A stretch of 64,000 nucleotides of DNA from Rhodospirillales bacterium (GTDB lineage Bacteria; Pseudomonadota; Alphaproteobacteria; Rhodospirillales; Rhodospirillaceae), in the NCBI GenBank assembly GCA_028278135.1, contig JANQEW010000020.1, positions 1 through 64,000 of the forward strand, written 5' to 3'. Made by a program: the position numbers and the translations under genes. A model generated the notes under the pieces. That model did no database searches, was not told the origin of the DNA, and worked only from the letters and a program-made list of their open reading frames with translations. Below are positions 29,567-38,313 of this stretch, piece by piece (position 1 is the first letter of the stretch; each line of letters begins with the position of its first letter).

Positions 29567-30466
29567 TCACACACAACAGCAAAAGGCATCGCTGGCTTTC
29601 GATTGCCTCCATTCCTCTTTGACAGCCGTTTCGAGCTTTGCCATCGCCCCATTCTCAACTTGCCGCACCCGTTCACGTGAAATACCATAGTGCCGTCCCA
29701 GTTCCTCTAACGTCCGCGGCGGGGTAACAAGTTGGCGGGCTTTGATGATATACTGCTCCCGTGGCGAGAGACGGGCGAGTGCGTGTCTGAGCAAACGACG
29801 CCGTAGATGCCTTTCCTCCCGTTCAGCCAACTGTGTTTCCTGGTTAGCAGAGTCATCTATCAGGAGATCTTGACACTCGACACGGCCATCCTCAGTCACG
29901 GCAGCGTTCAGCGAGGCATCTGGAGCACTCAATCGAGTATTCATTGTCACAACTTCTTCTTTCTTAACGTGTAATTGCGCAGCGATAGCGCTAGCCTGCT
30001 CGGGAGCAAGATCGCCATCTCCATAGATGGCCATGCGCGCTTTTAGCAAACCTAACCGGAAAAAGAGCTTTTTCTGTGCAGCAACCGTTCCAGTCTTGAC
30101 GAGAGACCACGATGCTAGAATAAATTCCGTAATAGAAGCTCTGATCCACCAGATGGCATAGGTTGCGAGCCGTACGCCCCGCTCTGGTTCAAACTTCTTT
30201 ACAGCATGCATAAGCCCAACTGTCCCTTCTGAAAGCAAATCGGCAAACGGTAAACCATAATGGCGATAACCCACAGCAACTTTCATCACCAGGCGCAGGT
30301 GACTTGTCACCAATCGGTGCGCCGCTTCGAGATCTTCATACTCCCGCCAGCGTCTTGAGAGGATGTATTCCTCCTGCGGATCCAGTATAGGGATTTTTTT
30401 AATCGCACTTATATAGGCCGCAAGCCCCTCCTCATGGGCAATGGCTGGCAAAACGGTCGTTGTCAT
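29567..30466 (-). CDS. rpoH: RNA polymerase sigma-32 factor (heat shock)
   Basis: 299 aa from MTTTVLPAIAHEEGLAAYISAIKKIPILDPQEEYILSRRW; an upstream extension of 34 residues is unlikely. Region 2 is LVTSHLRLVMKVAVGYRHYGLPFADLLSEGTVGLMHAVKKFEPERGVRLATYAIWWIRASITEFILASWSLVKTGT, and the RpoH box is AAQKKLFFRLGLLKAR. Region 4 has the helix-turn-helix TLEELGRHYGISRERVRQVENGAMAKLE. It directs RNA polymerase to heat-shock promoters. The C-terminus ends in CFCCCV-like residues (DAFCCCV), unusual for the family. Confidence 0.95.
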   Translation of the reverse strand: MTTTVLPAIAHEEGLAAYISAIKKIPILDPQEEYILSRRWREYEDLEAAHRLVTSHLRLVMKVAVGYRHYGLPFADLLSEGTVGLMHAVKKFEPERGVRLATYAIWWIRASITEFILASWSLVKTGTVAAQKKLFFRLGLLKARMAIYGDGDLAPEQASAIAAQLHVKKEEVVTMNTRLSAPDASLNAAVTEDGRVECQDLLIDDSANQETQLAEREERHLRRRLLRHALARLSPREQYIIKARQLVTPPRTLEELGRHYGISRERVRQVENGAMAKLETAVKEEWRQSKASDAFCCCV

Positions 30467-30598
30467 CTCTGTCACATCCTCCGTGAAGCAATATGACTGA
30501 TCGAAGCAACAGGACTGATTCTCTTGTAGCCTGTTCAAGCCCCACGCGTCAGGCATGCTGACCCGCATGGCTCAATTATTAAGATAGACAGCTGGCAA

Positions 30599-30627
30599 TT
30601 GACGTCAAGATCAGACTTTATTATTAT
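30599..30627 (+). promoter_or_regulatory. sigma-70 type promoter candidate for yejBEF
   Basis: TTGACG at 30599-30604 and TATTAT at 30622-30627 with a 17-bp spacer; transcription would begin near 30634, about 80 nt before the yejB ATG. Confidence 0.6.
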
Positions 30628-30712
30628 GTGCCACAGGAATATACAGTATAAACACTTGTGTACTTTTTATTTTAAAAATTTTGAATTATCAATTCTATTG
30701 GTAATAGATGCA

Positions 30713-31816
30713 ATGCTATCCTACTTCCTGCGCCGTCTTGCGCTGATACCCATTACTATTCTTTGTATACTTTTTTTTAATTTTTTAATCATTCAAGTTG
30801 CTCCAGGTGGACCTGTAGAACATATGCTGGCCACTTTGAGAGGAGCTTCCCCTGATGTGACAGCCCGTGTGACGGGAGATAGTGGACAGGACACGGCGCG
30901 CACAAGCGTTGCACCAGCACTTCACAGCAGCAGTCCCTACCGTGGTGCGCATGGCTTAAGTCAGGAATTTGTCCTAGAACTGGAACGTCAATTTGGCTTT
31001 GACAAGCCCGCATATGAGCGTTTTTTGAAACTTGTCAAAGATTACATGACTTTTAATCTTGGAAAGAGTTACTTTCGAGACCAAAATGTGCTCTCTCTCA
31101 TCATGGAAAAACTGCCCGTATCAATATCTCTTGGTTTATGGAGCACACTGATTATCTACATAATATCGATTCCATTAGGCATCATGAAGGCCGTTCGTGA
31201 TGGTTCTAAATTCGATATCGTAACAAGTTCTGTCATCATTGCGAGTTATGCCGTTCCAAACTTTCTTTTTGCTATTTTACTGATAATGTTTTTTTCTGGT
31301 GGTCGCTATCTTGACTTGTTTCCATTACGCGGACTCACCTCAGAGTGCTGGAGAATGTTAACATGGTCAGAGCGTCTGGTTGACTATTTCTGGCACATCA
31401 CCTTACCCGTGACTGTCATGACTATAGGAGGCTTTGCTTCTCTGACTCTCTTAACGAAGAACGCATTCCTAGACGAACTGAGCAAGCAGTACGTGATCAC
31501 TGCTCGTGCTAAAGGCCTGTCGGAACGGAGCGTACTGTATAGACACGTTTTTCGTAATGCTATGCTACTGGTCATTGCGGGGTTCCCACATACCCTGGTC
31601 AGCCTCCTTTTTACCAGTTCTATCCTGACAGAGGTCATTTTCACGCTGGACGGACTCGGCTTGCTGGGATTTGAAGCGGCTCAGCGCAGAGACTATCCAG
31701 TTGTATTCGGAACCTTATACTTTTTTAGTTTGATCGGCCTCCTGCTCAATGTGATCAGTGACATCATGCTGCATCTTGTCGATCCGCGCATTGATTTTGA
31801 GCGAAGGGACCTCTAG
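30713..31816 (+). CDS. yejB: ABC peptide transporter permease YejB
   Basis: 367 aa from MLSYFLRRLALIPITILCILFFNFLIIQVAPGGPVEHML. DppB-like inner membrane permease of the YejABEF oligopeptide/microcin C importer. It has the long periplasmic insertion after the first helix typical of YejB (LRGASPDVTARVTG...LSQEFVLELERQFGFDKPAYERFLKLVKDYMTFNLGKSYFRD) and a C-terminal EAA loop region (KQYVITARAKGLSERSVLYRHVFRNAML). Six membrane helices are predicted. The following yejE starts 5 nt downstream. The upstream gene is rpoH in the other direction, so yejA is missing. Confidence 0.95.
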   Translation: MLSYFLRRLALIPITILCILFFNFLIIQVAPGGPVEHMLATLRGASPDVTARVTGDSGQDTARTSVAPALHSSSPYRGAHGLSQEFVLELERQFGFDKPAYERFLKLVKDYMTFNLGKSYFRDQNVLSLIMEKLPVSISLGLWSTLIIYIISIPLGIMKAVRDGSKFDIVTSSVIIASYAVPNFLFAILLIMFFSGGRYLDLFPLRGLTSECWRMLTWSERLVDYFWHITLPVTVMTIGGFASLTLLTKNAFLDELSKQYVITARAKGLSERSVLYRHVFRNAMLLVIAGFPHTLVSLLFTSSILTEVIFTLDGLGLLGFEAAQRRDYPVVFGTLYFFSLIGLLLNVISDIMLHLVDPRIDFERRDL

Positions 31817-31821
31817 CCGCT

Positions 31822-32862
31822 ATGCCTCCCTTCCTGCGGGATATCCGGCTTGCACCACAGAGCAAGCAGAGGTTGGCGCTGTTCAGAGCGAACCGTCGTG
31901 GCTTCTGGGCTTTGTGGATATTTGTGGCTTTATTCGCGTGCAGCCTCTTCGCAGAATTCATCGCGAACGATAGACCTTTGGTGGTTTTCTTCCGGGGCAC
32001 GTGGTTTTTCCCTGTCGTCGTGGACTATACTGAAAAAGATTTCGGTGGTCTCTTCACCACGAGGGCTGACTTCCGTGATCCGTACCTGCACGATCTGATC
32101 GCGGGAGAGGGTTGGATACTGTGGGCGCCGATTCGGTACAGCTATGACACTATCAATCATAACCTACCGCGTCCTGCCCCTGCGCCTCCTTCATTCGACG
32201 ACTGGCTTGGCACTGACGATCATGGTCGTGATGTGGCAGCACGTTTAATTTACGGCTTTCGTCTTTCTGTACTTTTTGGGTTAGCGCTGACAGTCATTTC
32301 ATCCTTGATCGGAGTTGTCGTCGGGGCAATGCAAGGATATTTCGGAGGCTGGGCTGATCTGATAGGGCAGAGATTCCTAGAAGTCTGGGGTGGAATGCCA
32401 GAATTATTCGTTCTGATCATCCTTTCTTCAGTCATCGTACCGGGATTCTGGACGCTGCTCGGAATCTTAGTATTGTTTTCGTGGACAACACTTGTTAGTG
32501 CCGTACGCGCAGAGTTTCTACGCGGTCGGAACTTCACCTATGTCGAGGCGGCACGAGCGCTTGGTGTCAGTGATATGACAATAATCTTCCGTCACGTGCT
32601 GCCAAACGCTCTTGTGGCGACTCTCACATTCACGCCATTTACTCTGTCGAGCTCTATCGTCGCATTGACTGCCCTTGATTTTCTTGGACTGGGACTGCCG
32701 CCGGATTCCCCGTCTCTTGGAGAGCTTTTACGTCAGGGAAAGGAAAACCTGCAGGCTCCCTGGCTGGCTATCACTGGCTTTGCTGCCATTGCCCTTCAGG
32801 TTATATTACTTGTGTTCATTGGTGAAGCGGTGCGCGATGCCTTTAATCCTCGCAAAAAGTGA
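31822..32862 (+). CDS. yejE: ABC peptide transporter permease YejE
   Basis: 346 aa DppC-like permease partner of YejB. The N-terminal helix (GFWALWIFVALFACSLFAEFI) is followed by the periplasmic YejE segment (NDRPLVVFFRGTWFFPVVVDYTEKDFGG...IRYSYDTINHNLP) and FDDWLGTDDHGRDVAARLIYGFRLSVLFGLAL. The EAA loop is FTYVEAARALGVSDMTIIFRHVLPNAL, contacting the ATPase. Ends in DAFNPRK, typical of DppC-type proteins. Operon: 5 nt after yejB, 53 nt before yejF. Confidence 0.95.
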   Translation: MPPFLRDIRLAPQSKQRLALFRANRRGFWALWIFVALFACSLFAEFIANDRPLVVFFRGTWFFPVVVDYTEKDFGGLFTTRADFRDPYLHDLIAGEGWILWAPIRYSYDTINHNLPRPAPAPPSFDDWLGTDDHGRDVAARLIYGFRLSVLFGLALTVISSLIGVVVGAMQGYFGGWADLIGQRFLEVWGGMPELFVLIILSSVIVPGFWTLLGILVLFSWTTLVSAVRAEFLRGRNFTYVEAARALGVSDMTIIFRHVLPNALVATLTFTPFTLSSSIVALTALDFLGLGLPPDSPSLGELLRQGKENLQAPWLAITGFAAIALQVILLVFIGEAVRDAFNPRKK

Positions 32863-32915
32863 CGGCTGTGAGACACTGCGTGAAACGAATAAACAAGGAT
32901 GAATAATATACAGAT

Positions 32916-34517
32916 ATGTCATCTAACATACCATTACTTGCTGTCCGTCACCTCTCTGTGATTTTTGGAGGCAGCAGTGGGAAAGTGGTCGATGATGTTT
33001 CCTTCGACCTGAACAGCGGTGAAACCCTCGCCCTTGTTGGCGAAAGCGGATCAGGTAAGTCTGTGACGGCCTTATCGCTCCTCCAGCTACTGCCCTATCC
33101 ACACGCTATGCATGCGCAAGCGAGCAGTATCCGTTTCTGCGGTCAGGAGTTGATCGGTGCACCCACAGCAATGCTGCGTCAGATTCGTGGAAATCGTGTC
33201 GCAATGGTTTTCCAGGAACCGATGAGTTCTCTGAATCCGCTCCATTCCATCGAGCGCCAGATTGGCGAAGTCCTCGAAATCCATAAGGGCCTGTCTGGCA
33301 GGGCAGTGCGTCAGAGAATCCTTGAACTCCTCAACCTTGTGGGCCTCCCTGAGGCCGCCGGCCGGCTTCACGCCCTGCCTGATCAGCTTTCCGGTGGACA
33401 GCGCCAACGGGTGATGATTGCTATGGCACTGGCCAATGAACCGGACCTGCTCATTGCCGACGAACCAACGACAGCGCTTGATGTCACTATACAGTCTCAG
33501 ATTCTGAGAATCCTGAAGAATCTTCAAACTCAGTTTGGCATGGCTGTTCTGTTCATTACCCATGATCTCTCGATTGTGCGAAAGGTTGCCGATCGCGTGT
33601 GTGTGATGCAGGAAGGGCGTCTGGTGGAACAAGCACCTCTTGTTCACCTCTTGACGGCACCGACTCACCCGTACACCCGTGCTCTTCTAGCGGCAGAACC
33701 AGCTGGGGAACCTGTGCCAACAGTCCCCAGTGCTCCAGAAGTGATGAGGACTACTGGCTTGCGTGTCTGGTTTCCCATACGCCGTGGACTCTTACGCTAC
33801 CAACGTGATTATCTCAAGGCAGTGGACGATGTGTCGATCACAATTCGAGAAGGACACACTGTTGGGGTTGTGGGAGAAAGCGGCTCTGGCAAGACAACAC
33901 TTGGGAAGGCGCTCGTACGACTGCTTCACAGCGAGGGCTCGATCATTTTCAGACAGCAGCCCCTCAATGGGTTGACACGTGCGGCTTTACGTCCTTTGCG
34001 CCGACAGATGCAAATCGTGTTTCAGGACCCCTATGGCTCTTTAAACCCACGTCTGTCCGTGGGCCAAATCATTGGCGAAGGCTTACGGGTACATGCTATA
34101 GGCCTGTCGCAGATGCAAAGACGGATGCTCATTGGCGAAGCCCTGGAGAAAGTCAAGCTGAAAGCGGAAATGCAGGATCGTTATCCACATGAGTTTTCAG
34201 GGGGGCAGCGCCAGCGGATTGCGATTGCTCGGGTTCTGATCTTAAAACCCAGCTTCATCGTGCTCGACGAACCAACATCAGCATTGGACGTATCTGTTCA
34301 ATCTCAAATTGTTGAGATCTTAAGGAATTTACAAGTCAATGAAAAACTTTCATACATGTTCATCAGCCATGACTTACGCCTTATGCGCGTATTAGCGGAT
34401 TATATAGTAGTGATGCACTCTGGGAGAGTCGTAGAATCAGGGACAGCGGCTCGCTTATTCACAGCGCCAGAACACCCCTATACTTGTACTCTTCTTGCAG
34501 CAGCATTTCCTGCATGA
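32916..34517 (+). CDS. yejF: ABC peptide transporter, fused double ATPase YejF
   Basis: 533 aa with two complete ABC cassettes. First: Walker [15 protein letters not shown] (about 38), Q-loop [12 protein letters not shown], signature [15 protein letters not shown], Walker [14 protein letters not shown]. Second: [15 protein letters not shown] (about 325), [39 protein letters not shown]. Both also carry the C-terminal peptide-transporter extension ([28 protein letters not shown]). It powers YejBE. All motifs are intact, so the importer is likely functional if a binding protein exists. Confidence 0.97.
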   Translation: MSSNIPLLAVRHLSVIFGGSSGKVVDDVSFDLNSGETLALVGESGSGKSVTALSLLQLLPYPHAMHAQASSIRFCGQELIGAPTAMLRQIRGNRVAMVFQEPMSSLNPLHSIERQIGEVLEIHKGLSGRAVRQRILELLNLVGLPEAAGRLHALPDQLSGGQRQRVMIAMALANEPDLLIADEPTTALDVTIQSQILRILKNLQTQFGMAVLFITHDLSIVRKVADRVCVMQEGRLVEQAPLVHLLTAPTHPYTRALLAAEPAGEPVPTVPSAPEVMRTTGLRVWFPIRRGLLRYQRDYLKAVDDVSITIREGHTVGVVGESGSGKTTLGKALVRLLHSEGSIIFRQQPLNGLTRAALRPLRRQMQIVFQDPYGSLNPRLSVGQIIGEGLRVHAIGLSQMQRRMLIGEALEKVKLKAEMQDRYPHEFSGGQRQRIAIARVLILKPSFIVLDEPTSALDVSVQSQIVEILRNLQVNEKLSYMFISHDLRLMRVLADYIVVMHSGRVVESGTAARLFTAPEHPYTCTLLAAAFPA

Positions 34518-34522
34518 AAAAA

Positions 34523-34987
34523 TCAGGTGCGCCCTCGATAGGGGGACACGCCCTGGTCTGGAAGCCACACGCCCTCTGGAAGCACTCCTGTCTGCCAGAA
34601 CACGTCTATGGGCATACCGCCACGTGGATACCAGTACCCTCCGATACGGAGCCATGTTGGTTGAAGAACGCTGGTAATCCGTTTGGCAATGGAAAGAGTA
34701 CAGTCTTCATGATATATCTTTTGATTGCGAAATGAAGCAAAAAACAGTTTTAAAGACTTACTTTCAATAAGTTTCTTATTTGGAATGTAATCAATGATTA
34801 TATGTGCAAAATCTGGTTGTGATGTAACAGGACACAAAACAGTAAATTCAGGTGTAACAAAACGTACAACGTATGGTGTATCTGTATGAGCATTGGCCAC
34901 AGTCTCTAAAAGCGCCTGATTCGGTGCCTGCGGGACTGCGACTACCTGGCCTAACTGGGTGAGCTTGTCAGAGATAGAGGGACTCAT
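34523..34987 (-). CDS. queF: NADPH-dependent 7-cyano-7-deazaguanine reductase
   Basis: 154 aa from [14 protein letters not shown]; a 22-residue extension is possible but unconserved. Short-type QueF reducing preQ0 to preQ1 in queuosine synthesis. The catalytic Cys (about C52) and Asp (about D59) are in [25 protein letters not shown], followed by [25 protein letters not shown] and the C-terminal [10 protein letters not shown]. It converges with yejF (5 nt apart) and lies about 100 nt downstream of tgt on the same strand, forming a small queuosine cluster. Confidence 0.94.
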   Translation of the reverse strand: MSPSISDKLTQLGQVVAVPQAPNQALLETVANAHTDTPYVVRFVTPEFTVLCPVTSQPDFAHIIIDYIPNKKLIESKSLKLFFASFRNQKIYHEDCTLSIAKRITSVLQPTWLRIGGYWYPRGGMPIDVFWQTGVLPEGVWLPDQGVSPYRGRT

Positions 34988-35089
34988 GAGCCTGCTGCCT
35001 GTATGGATACGGAACAGTGCGCCCGAGACAAGGCCGTTCCGTGTCCACTCCAAAGTTCCCTCCTTCTCTACAAGGAAATGATTAGCGAG

Positions 35090-36208
35090 TCACGAGGATT
35101 GCCGAATGTCGCCTGCTCTGAGTCCTGCCATGAAAGATTCGACACAGGCCGTCAGAGCACCATGAGCAATAGCGGTGCGCATGGTTTGCATCAACGTCTG
35201 ATAAAAATGCAGGTTGTGCCATGTGAGCAGCATGATGCCAAGGATCTCGCGGCTCCTGACAAGGTGGTGCAAGTAGGCTCTGCTGTAGCGACGACAGGTC
35301 ATACAGGTACAAGTGTCTTCCAGCGGGCGAGAGTCCTCAGCGTGACGTGCGTTACGCATATTGACTGTCCCATGATGCGTGAAAGCTTGAGCAGTCCGAC
35401 CTGAACGAGTCGGCAGTACACAGTCAAAGAGGTCAATTCCTCTCAGCACACCGCCCACTAAGTCTTCCGGTTTTCCAACGCCCATCAAATATCGCGGGTA
35501 ATTGCTTGGCATAAGCGGAACCGTTTGCTCGAGGACTGTGAACATGATTTCCTGACTCTCACCGACAGCCAACCCACCGATCGCGTAGCCATCGAATCCC
35601 ATCAACCGCAGACACCGTACAGATTCTTTCCGTAGGTCAGGATAGATACTGCCCTGAACTATACCAAATAATCCGTAACCTGGGCGTGTCACAAAAGCCG
35701 CGCGGCACCGCTCCGCCCAATGCATGGACAAACGCATAGAAGCTGCCGCTTGTTCTTGAGTCGCGGGAAATGGAATGCACTCATCAAGTGCCATAGTAAT
35801 GTCAGCATCAAGGGCTCTCTGGATGGCAATGGATCGCTCTGGCGTCAGATAATAACGGGCCCCGTCTATATGAGAGCGGAATGTAATGCCTCCCGCGTTG
35901 ACAGTACGGAGACCTGCAAGAGACATGACCTGGAATCCACCAGAGTCTGTCAGGATGGGTCCTGGCCAATTCATGAAGGTGTGTAATCCCCCTAGCCGGG
36001 CTACACGCTCTGCTCCTGGCCGCAACATGAGGTGGTACGTATTAGCGAGAATCATCTGTGCGCCTGTTGCCGCCACAACCTCAGAAGGCACCGCCTTAAC
36101 AGTGGCCAACGTGCCGACAGGCATGAAAGCAGGGGTGCTGACGAGACCGTGGGCAGTGGTGAGTTGACCGAGCCGAGCTTTTCCGTCGTGCCTGAGACAG
36201 GTAAACAT
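35090..36208 (-). CDS. tgt: queuine/preQ1 tRNA-guanine transglycosylase
   Basis: 372 aa. It exchanges guanine-34 of tRNAs with GUN anticodons for preQ1. Features are the (beta/alpha)8 core with [29 protein letters not shown], the catalytic Asp in [18 protein letters not shown] and the second Asp in [22 protein letters not shown], plus the zinc site [17 protein letters not shown] near residue 310. Length and motifs are typical for bacterial TGT. queF lies next to it; queA, which makes the next step, is not in the window. Confidence 0.97.
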   Translation of the reverse strand: MFTCLRHDGKARLGQLTTAHGLVSTPAFMPVGTLATVKAVPSEVVAATGAQMILANTYHLMLRPGAERVARLGGLHTFMNWPGPILTDSGGFQVMSLAGLRTVNAGGITFRSHIDGARYYLTPERSIAIQRALDADITMALDECIPFPATQEQAAASMRLSMHWAERCRAAFVTRPGYGLFGIVQGSIYPDLRKESVRCLRLMGFDGYAIGGLAVGESQEIMFTVLEQTVPLMPSNYPRYLMGVGKPEDLVGGVLRGIDLFDCVLPTRSGRTAQAFTHHGTVNMRNARHAEDSRPLEDTCTCMTCRRYSRAYLHHLVRSREILGIMLLTWHNLHFYQTLMQTMRTAIAHGALTACVESFMAGLRAGDIRQSS

Positions 36209-36457
36209 ACTCTTTTCCTGATTTATCTTTTCCTGAAGATGGGTATTACGGTCCCCCTGGGAGGCGAGAGACAGACCATGGGATTCGGTTCCTCAATTGC
36301 TCACACCGTCACGTGAGCATGAGAGTTGCATGTGCCTTGGCATTTGACTGTCGCCGCTTAATATATCAGAAGGCAAGAGTCTGAACATATTTCCTATTAG
36401 AGTGATGCTTCTCCGTCTGATTCGAGGCGTGTGTAGGTAAACTCTTTTTAGTTGTCC

Positions 36458-36463
36458 TATAAT
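36458..36463 (+). promoter_or_regulatory. -10 element candidate upstream of dusA
   Basis: A perfect TATAAT at 36458-36463 sits 19 nt before the dusA ATG in an AT-rich stretch; the -35 region is weak. Transcription would start near 36470, giving a very short leader. Confidence 0.4.
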
Positions 36464-36481
36464 ATTTAATAGAAAAAATAA

Positions 36482-37495
36482 ATGATTTACAACGTATATG
36501 GTCATTACCTGCCTTATAACCGCAGCACAGGCATTCCTCCTGCAGCGCGTCTGGTTTGCGTAGCACCTATGCTGAACCGTACGGACAGGCACTTCCGCTA
36601 TCTCATGCGGCAAATAACGCGGACTGCACTACTTTATACAGAGCTTGTTTCAGCTGCAGCAATCACACGCGGCCGCCAGACGTGGATGTTGAAATATCAT
36701 CCGATTGAACATCCTGTGGCGATCCAGTTGGGTGGGAACACGCCAGAAAGTCTGGCAGAGTGCGCTCGTATTGCTGCTGATTATGGTTTTGATGAAGTGA
36801 ATCTTAACGTTGGCTGTCCGTCTCCTCGCGTAACGTTTGGCGCCCGCCTCATGGCTCATCCGGATATCGTTGCCCGCTGTGTTGAGGCCATGACAAAAGC
36901 GGTGGCAATACCTGTGACGGTGAAACATCGCATTGGAATAGAGTCCCATTGCGGGTATAGAGAACTTCAGCACTTTGTTACGACAGTAGCGCAGTCTGGC
37001 TGTAAAATTTTCATTGTACACGCCCGCAAAGCCTGGCTGAACGGCCTCTCGCCAAGACGGAACAGATCGCTGCCGCCTTTGGATCATACCATGGTATATC
37101 GTCTTAAGGATGAAAATCCTCATCTCAGTATTATCACCAATGGTGGTATTATGTCGCTCTCGGAAGGGAGAGTCCACATGAAATATGTGGATGGTGTGAT
37201 GATAGGGCGTGCGGCCTATAAAGCCCCGTATATACTCGCCGATGTGGATCGTCTTTTTGGCTCTGAGACAGAATCCCCACCTTCCCGTCACCAGGTTGTT
37301 GTGAGGATGTGTGACTACTTGAGTCGTGAGGTGGCTGCTGGCACGCCGGCGGCCAGAATTTTGCGCCACATGCATGGCCTTTTTCACGGCCAGCCAGGAG
37401 CCAGACGTTGGCGCCACAATTTGGCGAAAGCAATGTCTGCCACTGAAACCACAGCATGCTGTAAGATCCTACAAGAGGAGGTAAGCCATTTGTGA
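36482..37495 (+). CDS. dusA: tRNA-dihydrouridine synthase A
   Basis: 337 aa flavoenzyme that reduces uridines in the tRNA D-loop. TIM-barrel motifs are LVCVAPMLNRTDRHFRYLMR, LLYTELVSAAAITRG, VAIQLGGN, DEVNLNVGCPSPRV (Cys of GCPS is the active-site Cys), VTVKHRIGI, FIVHARKAWLNGLSPRRNRSLPPLD and TNGGIMSLSEG. Compared with E. coli DusA as I recall it (CPSDRVQNGRFGACLM), the loop after GCPS is three residues shorter and ends FGARLM, so a normally conserved Cys is Arg. The rest is intact. It begins 273 nt from the divergent tgt. Confidence 0.93.
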   Translation: MIYNVYGHYLPYNRSTGIPPAARLVCVAPMLNRTDRHFRYLMRQITRTALLYTELVSAAAITRGRQTWMLKYHPIEHPVAIQLGGNTPESLAECARIAADYGFDEVNLNVGCPSPRVTFGARLMAHPDIVARCVEAMTKAVAIPVTVKHRIGIESHCGYRELQHFVTTVAQSGCKIFIVHARKAWLNGLSPRRNRSLPPLDHTMVYRLKDENPHLSIITNGGIMSLSEGRVHMKYVDGVMIGRAAYKAPYILADVDRLFGSETESPPSRHQVVVRMCDYLSREVAAGTPAARILRHMHGLFHGQPGARRWRHNLAKAMSATETTACCKILQEEVSHL

Positions 37496-37545
37496 CCGCA
37501 TTACGCAGGGCACAGTCGCTTTGCTTGCAGCCTAGACAGGTCATG

Positions 37546-37587
37546 ATTCAAGGAGTACACTCCATATTCAAAAGGAGTGCACTCCAT
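37546..37587. promoter_or_regulatory. tandem palindromic sites upstream of purQ
   Basis: Two near-identical 20-22 bp units (ATTCAAGGAGTACACTCCAT and a second with AAAAGGAGTGCACTCCAT) stand in tandem. Each contains a palindrome: GGAGTACACTCC (37552-37563, imperfect centre) and GGAGTGCACTCC (37574-37585, perfect). The centres are 22 bp apart and the last lies 20 nt before the purQ ATG. Confidence 0.5.
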
Positions 37588-37605
37588 GTGTTTTTTGTAT
37601 GTAAG

Positions 37606-38313
37606 ATGGAGCGTGTTGCCTTGAAGGTAGCTGTCGTTGTCTTTCCTGGTTCAAACTGTGATCGTGATGTTGCCGTAGCGCTAGAGCGGTCCAGCGGACT
37701 GAGGCCTCTGATGCTCTGGCATGCGGAAACGGATATGCCAGCAGGGGTGGGCCTGGTTGTTGTGCCAGGGGGGTTTTCCTATGGTGACTACCTACGCGCT
37801 GGCGCAATGGCCGCTCGTGCGCCAATCATGCGGGAGATTTTGGCAAGGGCAGGAGAAGGACTCCCTGTGTTGGGAATCTGCAATGGTTTTCAGATTCTGA
37901 CAGAAGCAGGCCTCCTGCCGGGAGTCTTAATGAGAAACGCGACACTGCGTTTTATCTGTAAAGATGTCTTTTTACGCGTAGAGAGTGCGGATAGTTGTTT
38001 TACTGAACTCTACACAGACAAGCAAGTGATCTGTCTTCCCATCGCGCACCATGCTGGCAACTATTTTATCGATGACGACGGCTACCAGCGCCTGCTTGAC
38101 AATGAACAGGTCGCTTTCCGCTATTGCAGCTCTGATGGGACGACATCCCCTTTAGGGAATCCTAATGGCAGCAGAGATCACATTGCGGGGGTGTTTAGTC
38201 GTGATCGTCGTATATTAGGACTGATGCCACATCCAGAACGTCAGGCTGATCCCCTATTAGGTGGCAGTGACGGCAAGCCGTTGTTCGATTCCTTGGTGGA
38301 GGCCTTGTTATGA
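37606..38313 (+). CDS. purQ: phosphoribosylformylglycinamidine synthase, glutaminase subunit
   Basis: 235 aa from [21 protein letters not shown]; an upstream in-frame extension crosses the tandem palindromes and is not conserved. Class I glutamine amidotransferase: nucleophile Cys92 in [20 protein letters not shown], and His/Glu in [10 protein letters not shown]. It delivers ammonia to PurL in the fourth step of purine synthesis. The stop overlaps the purL start (ATGA). PurS, the third subunit needed with this short PurL type and usually encoded just before purQ, is not present here. Confidence 0.96.
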   Translation: MERVALKVAVVVFPGSNCDRDVAVALERSSGLRPLMLWHAETDMPAGVGLVVVPGGFSYGDYLRAGAMAARAPIMREILARAGEGLPVLGICNGFQILTEAGLLPGVLMRNATLRFICKDVFLRVESADSCFTELYTDKQVICLPIAHHAGNYFIDDDGYQRLLDNEQVAFRYCSSDGTTSPLGNPNGSRDHIAGVFSRDRRILGLMPHPERQADPLLGGSDGKPLFDSLVEALL

